From assembly GCA_963787645.1 (NCBI GenBank), contig CAWBDS010000002.1, positions 806,001 through 870,000 on the forward strand: a DNA stretch of 64,000 nt. The letters are read 5' to 3'. The notes under the pieces were generated by a model. It saw only the letters and a list, made by a program, of their open reading frames with translations. It was not told where the DNA came from and searched no databases. The DNA is from Palsa-504 sp963787645. GTDB taxonomy: Bacteria > Actinomycetota > Actinomycetes > Streptosporangiales > Streptosporangiaceae. Below, one piece after another: positions 51,010-59,345 of this stretch. Position numbers and translations under genes: made by a program. Position 1 is the first letter of the stretch; every line of letters begins with the position of its first letter.

Positions 51010-52578
51010 GTGATCACCCAGTCCCCGGCGCGCGCGCCGGGGCTCCGGCGTACGCGGGCGCGGTCGGCCTGGCCGCCGGCCCTGATCGCGCTGGTCGCGG
51101 TGGGCCTGTTCAGCCTGTACTGGCGCCAGTCCGCGTCGGTGGCCGTATCCTCCGACGGCGCGGGCAACGTGCTGCAGGCCTGGGCCATGCTGCACGGGAA
51201 CCTGCTGCTGCACAACTGGCACGTCTCGGATGTATCGTTCTTCACCACCGAACTCCCGCAGTACGCACTGATCGAGTCCGTCCTCGGGCTGGCACCCCAG
51301 GTCGTGCACGTCGCCGCGGCCATGACCTACACCCTGCTCGTGCTGCTGGCCGCACTGGTGGCCCAGGGCCGGGCCCGCGGCCGGCCCGGTCTGGCGCGTG
51401 CGCTACTGGCCGCGGGCATCATGGTGGCTCCCCAGCTCAGCGCCACGCCGACCCTGCTCCTGTCGCCCGACCACACCGGCACGTCCGTTCCGGTCCTGGC
51501 CACCTGGCTGATCATCGACCGGGTCATGCCCGATCGCTGGCCGGCCGCGCGCTGGGCCATCCCGGTGGCCGTCTTCGTCCTGCTCACCTGGACCATGATC
51601 GGCGACTCGATCGTGCTGATCACCTGCATCGCGCCGCTGGTGCTGGTGGGCCTGGTACGCCGGCGTGCGCTGGCCTTGGCCGCGGCGGCCGCCCTGGCCG
51701 GCGGCCTCGGCTGGGCCGCGCCGCGAGTCATCTCCGCCCTGGGCGGGTACCGTCAGGCTCCGGTCGAGCCGGACACCACCCTGACCGCGCTGCCGCACCA
51801 GGCGTGGGTGACCTTCCAGGCGGCGCTCGAACTCTTCGGCGCGAACGTATGGCACGCCGGTGCCGCCGTCGAGGTCGGCTTCGCGGCGCTGCACCTGGTG
51901 AGCGTGTTCGCCGTGATCTGGGCGGTGGGTCTGGCCCTGGCCCGGTTCTTCCGGTCCGGCGAGTTGCTGATCCCGGTGTTCGCGGTGGCCATCGTGCTCA
52001 ACCTGGGCGCCTACCTGATCAGCGCGCACGCACTGGACATCGAGGGCATGCGCGAGATCGCCGGCGTGCTCCCGCTGGGCGCGGTCCTGGCCGGGCGTGA
52101 ACTGGCTGACCCGCTGTTGAAGCTGCCGTGCGGCGCGAAGCGATGGCTGCTGCCCGTGCTGGCCGCCCTGGCCGCGGGTTACCTCGGCACGCTCGGCTAC
52201 GGCGCGGCGCAGCCGTCGGCGCCGCCCGCCAACCAGCCGCTCGCCACCTGGCTGGTCGCGCACCGGCTCACCGACGGGCTGGCCGGCTACTGGCAGGCCA
52301 ACAGCACCACGCTGGCCAGCGGCGGACGGGTCCTGGTCAGCGCGGTGGCGGTGGCCGACGACGGCCGCGTGGTGCCCTACCAGTGGGAGAGCGACGACGC
52401 GAGCTACGATCCGGCACGGCACGACGCGACCTTCATCGTCACCGCCAACCCGGCCGTGCTGCCCTGGGCGCTGCACGCCTTCGGCCGCCCGCTGCGGACC
52501 TACCACTACGACGGCTACGCGGTCCTGGTCTGGGGCACCAACCTGCTGCACCTGCTGGGCCATTCTGGAGTGCGCTGA
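51010..52578 (+). CDS. Polytopic membrane protein, family A2 (candidate GT-C glycosyltransferase)
   Basis: 522 residues from GTG 51010. It shares 'VSSDGAGNVLQAWAMLHGN', 'WHVSDVSFFTTELPQYALIE', 'AAAMTYTLLV' and 'SPDHTGTSVPVLATWLIIDR' with the 44.5-kb copy. The C-terminal soluble part has 'GLAGYWQANSTTLASGG', 'YDPARHDATFIVT' and 'YDGYAVLVWGTNLLH'. It lies in the same direction as the dehydrogenase-GT2-epimerase genes and is probably part of that operon. It converges with the family B gene (6 bp). Confidence 0.75.
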   Translation: MITQSPARAPGLRRTRARSAWPPALIALVAVGLFSLYWRQSASVAVSSDGAGNVLQAWAMLHGNLLLHNWHVSDVSFFTTELPQYALIESVLGLAPQVVHVAAAMTYTLLVLLAALVAQGRARGRPGLARALLAAGIMVAPQLSATPTLLLSPDHTGTSVPVLATWLIIDRVMPDRWPAARWAIPVAVFVLLTWTMIGDSIVLITCIAPLVLVGLVRRRALALAAAAALAGGLGWAAPRVISALGGYRQAPVEPDTTLTALPHQAWVTFQAALELFGANVWHAGAAVEVGFAALHLVSVFAVIWAVGLALARFFRSGELLIPVFAVAIVLNLGAYLISAHALDIEGMREIAGVLPLGAVLAGRELADPLLKLPCGAKRWLLPVLAALAAGYLGTLGYGAAQPSAPPANQPLATWLVAHRLTDGLAGYWQANSTTLASGGRVLVSAVAVADDGRVVPYQWESDDASYDPARHDATFIVTANPAVLPWALHAFGRPLRTYHYDGYAVLVWGTNLLHLLGHSGVR

Positions 52579-52584
52579 CCGCGT

Positions 52585-53838
52585 TTACATAAACAGAATC
52601 CGGCGCCGCGCCACGATCAGCAGGGCCGGGAGGATGCACGCGGTGATCAGGCTGAGATAGCGCCAGGACAGGTACTGCCGGGGCGTAGCGAGCAGCAGGA
52701 TCAGCGCCATCAGGTAGGGCTCGATGAGCGACCGGCCATCCCCGAACGTGCTGGTCCAGATCTGGCTGGACAGCAGGCCCAGCTGGAGCACGAAGAACAC
52801 GAAGGCCAGCCGCTCGTGCGCCGGCGCGGTGGTGACCAGCATGACCGCCAGCCCGGCCAGGATAAAGATGCCCAGCGTGGCGTATTCCAGCAGGGCGATG
52901 TCGATCGGGCTCAGGTGCGCGGTGCTGACGTGCCGCAGGTCGAACGTGAGCGCGTCGATCATGGCCTTGAACGGCACCGACAGGTTGCGCCCGCCGCTGG
53001 CCAGCAACGGGAACTCGCCCTTGACCACGAAATGAACCGCCAGCTCCAGCAGGCCGTAGACAGCGGCCGGCACCACCCAGGTCAGGTCGGCCAGGCCGGG
53101 ACGCGTCTGACGGCGGGCCATGCCCACCAGCCGGGTCACCGCGATCGCCGCCGCAGCGAGCAGGATGGTCTCCCTGGTGACCGCGCCGACCGTGAACAGG
53201 CAGGTGCACCAGATGGGCTTGCTGCGCCGGTAGGCCAGCAGGCCGCCCAGCATGCACGCCTCGGCCAGCGGCTCGGCGGTATCCCGGCCCACGCTGATGA
53301 CCAGGCCGAAGTAGGCCGCGAAGGCCAGCCCCCACAGGGCGTGCCGCCCGGACTCGCGGGCGAACATGCCGCCCGCGAAGGCCATGGCGGCCACGCAGAT
53401 CACGTTGACCGCCACCAGGACCACCGGCACGAACTGGTGCTGGCCGAACGAGACCAGCCAGGCCAGGAGCGGGTACCCGACCCGGGTGTACCGGTAGGAC
53501 TGGTCCATGGTGATGCCGAACGCGGTCCTGCTCCAGTTGAACGGGTCCAGCGCCAGCCGGTAGTAGAACTGCCCGTCATAGCCCGCGGCATTCGGGTCAC
53601 CGATCATGGCGCCGGGCGGCAGCTGCTTCACCTGCGTGAATCCGGTGCGCCCCGAGCCCAGCAACATGAACAGGCCGAAGTGCCCCTTAGCCCAGATCTG
53701 CCAGCGGGCCAGGACGAAGCCGAGCCAGCCCAGGAAGGCGATCACGGCCGGCGCGATCGGCCGGTTCAGTCCCGCCCACGGCGATGGCGTGCGGTGCCGG
53801 ACAGACCTGTCCTCTTCCGACGTCGAAGTAAGCTGCAA
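52585..53838 (-). CDS. Polytopic membrane protein, family B (GT-C-like)
   Basis: About 417 residues from TTG 53838, which sits 7 bp after a strong GGTGGAGG ribosome-binding site. The frame is open to an ATG at 53919, but that leader is unlike protein. Shared with the 41-42.7 kb gene: 'AGYDGQFYYRLALDP', 'DQSYRYTRVGYPLLAWLVSFGQ', 'SVGRDTAEPLAEACMLGGLLAYRR', 'VTRET' and a C-terminal 'IVARRRILFM'. About ten membrane helices. Like its paralogue it is divergent from a family A1 gene, so the two B-A1 pairs are equivalent modules. Confidence 0.75.
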   Translation of the reverse strand: MQLTSTSEEDRSVRHRTPSPWAGLNRPIAPAVIAFLGWLGFVLARWQIWAKGHFGLFMLLGSGRTGFTQVKQLPPGAMIGDPNAAGYDGQFYYRLALDPFNWSRTAFGITMDQSYRYTRVGYPLLAWLVSFGQHQFVPVVLVAVNVICVAAMAFAGGMFARESGRHALWGLAFAAYFGLVISVGRDTAEPLAEACMLGGLLAYRRSKPIWCTCLFTVGAVTRETILLAAAAIAVTRLVGMARRQTRPGLADLTWVVPAAVYGLLELAVHFVVKGEFPLLASGGRNLSVPFKAMIDALTFDLRHVSTAHLSPIDIALLEYATLGIFILAGLAVMLVTTAPAHERLAFVFFVLQLGLLSSQIWTSTFGDGRSLIEPYLMALILLLATPRQYLSWRYLSLITACILPALLIVARRRILFM

Positions 53839-53966
53839 CCGCGAGCCTCCACCATGGCTGTCTCGGCGGGAAAGGCAAAATCCTGGCCGGGCACACGCGG
53901 CCTGCCAGTGCGATGCCACACTACCTTGTGGGAATCATCCTCCATGCGGCGATCGGATAGGACGTG

Positions 53967-55667
53967 ATGGCTGCCGCGCCGAGAAGCGGAACGCCGGAGA
54001 AATCCGCCGCGCCTTCCCGCCCGGTCCATCAGCGGCCACCGGCGGCCTCGGCCGTGCTGCGCCGCCGCCTGCTGGCCTCGGCCGCGATCGCCGTAGCCGT
54101 GGCGCTCCTGTTCGCCGCCTACCTGCGGGTGTCTCGCACCTACACCGAGAATTCCGACTCGGCGAACATCTTGCTGATGGCCTGGGACATGCTGCACGGC
54201 AACCTGCTGCTGCACGACTGGTCCATGTCGGACGTCTCGTTCTACCCGACCGAGATACCCCAGTACGCGCTGCTCGAGAGCCTGCTCGGCCTGCATGCTG
54301 ACACCGCGCACGTCGCCGCGGCGATGACCTACACGCTGGTGGTGATCTTCGCCGTCCTGCTGGCCCGCGGCCCACGAAAGCAGGCCTCGGGTGGCGCCAC
54401 CTGGCCGCGGATGGCCCTGACCGGCGGGCTCATGGTCGCACCGCAACTCGGCGTGGGCGTCTTTGTCCTGCTGCTGTCGGTCGGCCACATCGGCACCGCC
54501 GTGCCTCTGATGCTGACCTGGCTGGTCATCGACTGGGGTACGGGTCGGCCGCGTTGGTTCATCCCGGTCATCGTCGGCCTCCTGCTGACCTGGGTGCTGG
54601 TGGCCGATCCACTCGTGCTCGTCATAGGCATCGTTCCCCTGGTCGCGGTGTGCGCCGTGCGGGTCATCCGGGCCGCCCTCGCCGCACCCGCCGCGGAGCG
54701 CGGCGCGGCCCTGCAGGCGAGCTGGTACGAGGTGGCCTTGGCCGCCGCGGCGATCCTGTCCTACGGCCTGGCCGACCTGGTGAACCGGCTGCTGCGGGCC
54801 AGCGGCGGCTTCATCTTGCACCCGCTGGGCTACCAGCTGGCTCCGGTGCACACCTGGCCGAAACACGCCTGGGTGACGGGGGAGGGCCTGCTCGCGCTGT
54901 TCGGCGCCAAACCGCAGGGGCCACCGGCCGCGATGGCGTTCGCGCTGGTGCACCTGGCCGGAGCAGCGCTGGTCGCCTGGGCCATCTGCCGGGTGACGCG
55001 CCGCCTGGTCAGCTGGCCCGACCTGGTCAGCCAGATCCTGCTGGTCGCCATCGTCCTCAACGTACTGGTCTACATCCCGAGCACGCTGGCCAACGCCACC
55101 GACCTGAACGCCCGGGAGTTCGCGGTGGTGCTGCCGTTCGGCGCCGTGCTGGCCGGCCGCGTGCTGGCCGCCCCGCTGGCCGCCGGACCGCGCAGCAGTG
55201 AGCTCAGTGTCATCGGCTGGCTGCGCGGGGCCCGCTGGCGCACCGGGCTCGCGGTCGCGCTGGCCGCCGGCTACCTGGCCAGCCTCGGGTACGCGGCCGC
55301 CCAGCCGTCGGCGCCGCCCGCCAATACCCAACTGACCGCGTTCCTGGCCGAACATCACCTGACCTACGGCATCAGCGGGTACTGGCAGTCGAGCATCGTC
55401 ACCGTCGACAGCGGCGGCGCGGTCCAGGTCAGGGCCGTGTGGCCGGACACCCTGCACCCGTATCCCTGGGAATCAAAGTCCTCCTGGTACGACCCGCGCG
55501 CGAACCGCGCCACCTTCCTGGTCACCGACCGCCAGCCCGGCTTCTTCAACTATTTCCAGCCCGACCGCGCGGCCTTGGCCAGGTACGGTCCGCCCGCCCA
55601 CATCTACCACGTCGGCCCGTACACGGTACTGGTCTGGGACACCAACCTGCTCGCCGCGGGCGGCTGA
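53967..55667 (+). CDS. Polytopic membrane protein, family A1 (candidate GT-C glycosyltransferase)
   Basis: 566 residues from ATG 53967 (GTG 53964 possible). 'TENSDSANILLMAWDMLHGN', 'WSMSDVSFYPTEIPQYALLE' and 'AAAMTYTLVVIFAVLLARG' are very close to the 42.8-kb copy, as is 'VGHIGTAVPLMLTWLVID'. The C-terminal soluble region has 'HHLTYGISGYWQSSIVTV', 'SSWYDPRANRATFLVT' and 'GPYTVLVWDTNLL'. Last gene of the glycan cluster, 61 bp upstream of pafA. Confidence 0.75.
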   Translation: MAAAPRSGTPEKSAAPSRPVHQRPPAASAVLRRRLLASAAIAVAVALLFAAYLRVSRTYTENSDSANILLMAWDMLHGNLLLHDWSMSDVSFYPTEIPQYALLESLLGLHADTAHVAAAMTYTLVVIFAVLLARGPRKQASGGATWPRMALTGGLMVAPQLGVGVFVLLLSVGHIGTAVPLMLTWLVIDWGTGRPRWFIPVIVGLLLTWVLVADPLVLVIGIVPLVAVCAVRVIRAALAAPAAERGAALQASWYEVALAAAAILSYGLADLVNRLLRASGGFILHPLGYQLAPVHTWPKHAWVTGEGLLALFGAKPQGPPAAMAFALVHLAGAALVAWAICRVTRRLVSWPDLVSQILLVAIVLNVLVYIPSTLANATDLNAREFAVVLPFGAVLAGRVLAAPLAAGPRSSELSVIGWLRGARWRTGLAVALAAGYLASLGYAAAQPSAPPANTQLTAFLAEHHLTYGISGYWQSSIVTVDSGGAVQVRAVWPDTLHPYPWESKSSWYDPRANRATFLVTDRQPGFFNYFQPDRAALARYGPPAHIYHVGPYTVLVWDTNLLAAGG

Positions 55668-55728
55668 GCCGTCGGCGGACACGCGCGGGATGCTGTTGTC
55701 AGGGGGCAACGGGACGTAGCCTTGGCGT

Positions 55729-57087
55729 GTGGATCGGCGAATCTTCGGGGTCGAGAACGAGTACGGCGTGACGTGTACCTTCCGGGGGCAGCGGCGGCTG
55801 TCGCCCGATGAGGTGGCGCGGTACCTGTTCCGGCGGGTGGTGTCGTGGGGTCGCAGCAGCAACGTGTTCCTGCGCAACGGCGCCCGGCTGTACCTGGATG
55901 TGGGCAGCCACCCCGAGTACGCCACCCCCGAATGCGACAACGTGCTGGACCTGGTCGCGCACGATAAGGCGGGGGAGCGGATCTTGGAGGGTCTGCTGGT
56001 CGATGCGGACCGGCGGTTGCGGGAGGAGGGTATCGCCGGGGATATCTACCTGTTCAAGAACAACACCGACTCGGCCGGCAACTCCTACGGCTGCCACGAG
56101 AACTACCTGGTCGGCAGGCACGGCGAGTTCGGCAGGCTGGCCGACATCCTGATCCCGTTCCTGGTTACGCGGCAGGTGATCTGTGGTGCGGGCAAGGTGT
56201 TGCAGACGCCGCGGGGGGCGGTGTATTGCGTGTCTCAGCGGGCGGAGCATATCTGGGAGAGTGTGTCGTCGGCGACAACGCGGTCGCGGCCGATTATCAA
56301 TACCCGCGATGAGCCGCATGCCGATGCGGAGCGGTTCCGGCGGTTGCATGTGATCGTGGGCGATTCGAACATGAGCGAGACCACGACGCTGCTCAAGGTG
56401 GGCGCGACCGACCTGGTCCTGCGGATGATCGAGGCCGGGGCGATCATGCGGGACCTGACCCTGGACAACGCGATCCGGGCCATCCGCGAAGTGAGCCACG
56501 ACATGACCGGCCGCAGCCGGGTCCGGCTGGCCAACGGCCGCGAGATGAGCGCGCTGGACATCCAGTACGAGTACCTGAACCGGGCCAAGGACTTCACCGA
56601 TAAGAACGGCGCTGACCCGGTGAGCAAGCGGGTGCTGGACATGTGGGAGCGGGCGCTGGGGGCGATCGAGACCGGGAATCTGGATCTGATCGCGCGGGAG
56701 ATCGACTGGGTGACCAAGTATCAGCTGATCGAGCGGTACCGGGCCCGGCATGACCTGCCGCTGTCCTCGCCCCGGGTCGCTCAGCTGGACCTGGCCTACC
56801 ACGACGTGCACCGCGGCCGCGGCCTGTACTACCTGCTCCAGCGGGCCGGCGCAGTGGAGCGCGCCGCGCGTGACATCGACATCTTCGAGGCCAAGTCGGT
56901 GCCGCCGCAGACCACGCGGGCCAGGCTGCGCGGTGAGTTCATCCGCCGGGCGCAGGAGAAGCGCCGCGACTTCACCGTGGACTGGGTGCACCTGAAGCTG
57001 AACGACCAGGCTCAGCGGACCGTCCTGTGCAAGGACCCGTTCCGTTCGGTGGACGAAAGGGTCGAAAAGCTCATAGCGGGTATGTGA
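55729..57087 (+). CDS. pafA: Proteasome accessory factor A, Pup-protein ligase
   Basis: 452 residues, the normal PafA length. PafA attaches the Glu end of Pup to substrate lysines using ATP. The glutamine-synthetase-like core starts with 'RRIFGVENEYGVTC' and contains 'LYLDVGSHPEYATPECD' with the catalytic Asp, 'NNTDSAGNSYGCHENYL', and 'GDSNMSETTTLLKVGATDLVL'. GTG 55729 gives the conserved MDRRIFG start. Unlike the usual arrangement, no proteasome, pup or dop gene precedes it in this window. pafB and pafC follow 2.3 kb downstream. Confidence 0.97.
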   Translation: MDRRIFGVENEYGVTCTFRGQRRLSPDEVARYLFRRVVSWGRSSNVFLRNGARLYLDVGSHPEYATPECDNVLDLVAHDKAGERILEGLLVDADRRLREEGIAGDIYLFKNNTDSAGNSYGCHENYLVGRHGEFGRLADILIPFLVTRQVICGAGKVLQTPRGAVYCVSQRAEHIWESVSSATTRSRPIINTRDEPHADAERFRRLHVIVGDSNMSETTTLLKVGATDLVLRMIEAGAIMRDLTLDNAIRAIREVSHDMTGRSRVRLANGREMSALDIQYEYLNRAKDFTDKNGADPVSKRVLDMWERALGAIETGNLDLIAREIDWVTKYQLIERYRARHDLPLSSPRVAQLDLAYHDVHRGRGLYYLLQRAGAVERAARDIDIFEAKSVPPQTTRARLRGEFIRRAQEKRRDFTVDWVHLKLNDQAQRTVLCKDPFRSVDERVEKLIAGM

Positions 57088-57176
57088 CACCAAAACTCCC
57101 CGAAGCCCGTCCCCCGCTGGTCTACACAACCAGTAGGCTGACTGCGCCTGACGTCCACCACATTTGAGGTTTTCTC

Positions 57177-58160
57177 ATGCGACGCCTTCTAGCGATCACC
57201 GTTATTCCCTTGCTGGCCTGCCTGGTCGTGGCCGGCTGCGGCTCGTCGAAACCCAGCGCCAGCGCGGGCTCGACCTCGATCGCCGCCGCCAACTCGAACC
57301 CGAACGCGTCCGTCACGGTGGCCGGGGCGTTCGGCACCACGCCGGTCGTGAAGATCCCCAAGCTCGACGCGGACAACAAGCTCACCACCAAGACGGTGAT
57401 CCAGGGCACCGGCGCCACCGTGACCAAGGCGGACGCGATGGCGGCGAACTTCGTCCTGTACTTCTGGGATGGCAAAACCTCCTCCCTGAAGGCGAATACC
57501 TTCACCCAGAACCCGACGGTCATCGGCGGCACCATGCTGCCCGGTCTGGAGACCGCGCTGATCGGCCAGAAGGTCGGCAGCCGGGTGCTGGCCGTGATCC
57601 CGCCCGCGGAGGGTTACGGGACCTCAGGGAACTCTCAGCTCGGCATCACCGGCAGCACCACGCTGGTCTTCGTCATCGACGTGCTCAAGTCGTACGCCGA
57701 CACGGCGTCGGCGACCGGCACCCAGGAATCCAACGGTGGCGGCGCCCTGCCGACGGTCACCGCCCACTCGGGCAGCGCACCGACCATCACCATCCCGGCC
57801 GACAAGCCGCCCGCCGCCCTGGTCACCAAGACGCTGATCAAGGGCACCGGACCGAAGATCGCCAAGGGCCAGTACATCATCGCCCAGTACACCGGCTACA
57901 TTTGGCGGACCAAGAAGGTGTTCGACTCCTCCTGGACGACCGGATCCCCGTTCGGCTTCGTCATCGGCGCGTCGCCGGAACAGGTGATCCCCGGCTGGGA
58001 CAGCGGCCTGTCCGGCCAGACCGTGGGCAGCCGGGTGATGCTCGTTATCCCGCCGAAGGACGCTTATGGCAGTACCGGGGCGTCCCAGGCCGGCATCAAC
58101 GGCACGGACACCCTGGTCTTCGTGGTTGACATCATCGACGCCTTCAAGTCCAGCTCCTAA
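57177..58160 (+). CDS. FKBP-type peptidyl-prolyl isomerase lipoprotein, two domains
   Basis: 327 residues. The signal peptide ends in the lipobox 'CLVVAGCGSS', so the protein is anchored outside the membrane. Two FKBP domains follow, about 75-170 and 220-325. The second is the better conserved, with 'GPKIAKGQYIIAQYTGYIW', 'FDSSWTTGSPFGFVIGASPEQVIPGWDSGLSGQTVGSRVMLVIPP'. The first keeps 'GTMLPGLETALIGQKVGSRVLAVIPPAEGYG' but is more divergent. It helps fold exported proteins. FKBP genes between pafA and pafB are a standard feature of this locus in actinomycetes. Confidence 0.93.
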   Translation: MRRLLAITVIPLLACLVVAGCGSSKPSASAGSTSIAAANSNPNASVTVAGAFGTTPVVKIPKLDADNKLTTKTVIQGTGATVTKADAMAANFVLYFWDGKTSSLKANTFTQNPTVIGGTMLPGLETALIGQKVGSRVLAVIPPAEGYGTSGNSQLGITGSTTLVFVIDVLKSYADTASATGTQESNGGGALPTVTAHSGSAPTITIPADKPPAALVTKTLIKGTGPKIAKGQYIIAQYTGYIWRTKKVFDSSWTTGSPFGFVIGASPEQVIPGWDSGLSGQTVGSRVMLVIPPKDAYGSTGASQAGINGTDTLVFVVDIIDAFKSSS

Positions 58161-59263
58161 GTCGGCGTCTCCCCGCGCAGCAGCCGGCCGGCGTGCCGGC
58201 CGGCCGCTGCTGCCGCGAGGAAATAGGCCGGGTCCTCGGCTAGCCCGCGGCCCATCGTGGACAGCGGCGCTGGACTGGTCCGCAGCGCCTCCGCCAGGCC
58301 GTCGACCGGCACGGTGACGATCGCGTGCCGCCTGCCCAGCTGGGCGGCCTCGGCCGCGACCTGGGCCCCGAACGGGCCGGGCAACCTAGGGACGACTACG
58401 TCCGCCCGGCCCAGCGCCACCCGCCCGTAAGCGGTCAGGCTGTGATGTGAGATGCCCCGGTGGCGCTCGCGCGGGTCGGCCTCGCTGACCCGCAGGCAGG
58501 CTACCGGGCGCCCGCCCAGCGCGGCCACGGCGTTGACCGCCTCGCCCGCCGCCACGCCGGAAAAGCCCCAGCGGGTCCCGGTCCCCAGGTTGCCCGGGCC
58601 CTGCGCGACGATCGCGATGTCGGCCCCGAGCACGTGCCGGGCGGCGAGCAACCCGGTGTGGACGGTCACCGTCTCCAGGTCCCCGCCGAACGCCTGCCCG
58701 GTGGTCACGGTGGCCGTCAGCCAGCCCGCGTCGGCCAGGGTGGCGCAGGTCCTGGAGAACCAGGCGGGCAGCGCTCCGCCGTCCTGCATGACGTACACGA
58801 CACGAGGCCGGGAGCTGTGCTCACCACCGGTCCGTTCGGCCTCCTGGAAGACCCCGGCCAGCACGGCCGGGAGCGCTGAGTGCAGGTCGGCCACCACGAC
58901 CGGCATGGCGCCGATATCGTCCGCGTCCCGCAGCGCATCGTGGTGCGGCGAGCCCTGCTCGTCGGCGCCGGCCACCGTCACCTGCAGCGGCGTGTAGCGG
59001 GCCTTGACCAGGTGGCCGGGCAGCGCGGGGTCGGGCGGCAGCCGGTCCGGGATCGCCACCACCAGGGCGTACCCGCCCGTGCCCAGCCCGAGGTCGAGCG
59101 CCGTGGTGTTCAGCAGCACGCGGTCACCGGCCTGCGGGAACCCGGTCAGCGCGGGGTAGGCGAGCGCCCGCACCAGCGTGCCCCCCACCGACACATCGAC
59201 CTCTACCGCGCCCGGCCACTCGCGCCGGGTCTGGCTGACCGTGCCGTTCCGCCATGTGATCAC
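58157..59263 (-). CDS. DUF3866 family protein
   Basis: 368 residues from GTG 59263, giving the family start 'VITWRNGTV'. Supporting text: 'GDRVLLNTTALDLGLGTGGYALVVA', 'MPVVVADLHSALPAVLAGV', 'VVYVMQDGGALPAWFSRTCATL', 'VAQGPGNLGTGTRWGFSGVAAGEAVNA' and 'GISHHSLTAYGRVALG'. DUF3866 proteins are actinobacterial and uncharacterised, and they recur beside paf genes. The ORF could start earlier, but the upstream piece overlaps the pafB promoter region and is not conserved in type. The stop overlaps that of the FKBP gene by 3 bp. Confidence 0.9.
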   Translation of the reverse strand: MITWRNGTVSQTRREWPGAVEVDVSVGGTLVRALAYPALTGFPQAGDRVLLNTTALDLGLGTGGYALVVAIPDRLPPDPALPGHLVKARYTPLQVTVAGADEQGSPHHDALRDADDIGAMPVVVADLHSALPAVLAGVFQEAERTGGEHSSRPRVVYVMQDGGALPAWFSRTCATLADAGWLTATVTTGQAFGGDLETVTVHTGLLAARHVLGADIAIVAQGPGNLGTGTRWGFSGVAAGEAVNAVAALGGRPVACLRVSEADPRERHRGISHHSLTAYGRVALGRADVVVPRLPGPFGAQVAAEAAQLGRRHAIVTVPVDGLAEALRTSPAPLSTMGRGLAEDPAYFLAAAAAGRHAGRLLRGETPT

Positions 59264-59345
59264 GCCGCGCAGCTTATCCACGGGCAGCGCAGCACTGCGT
59301 GCGAGACAATAACCTGGAGCCACCGCAGGGGTTTGGAGGGCCAAG

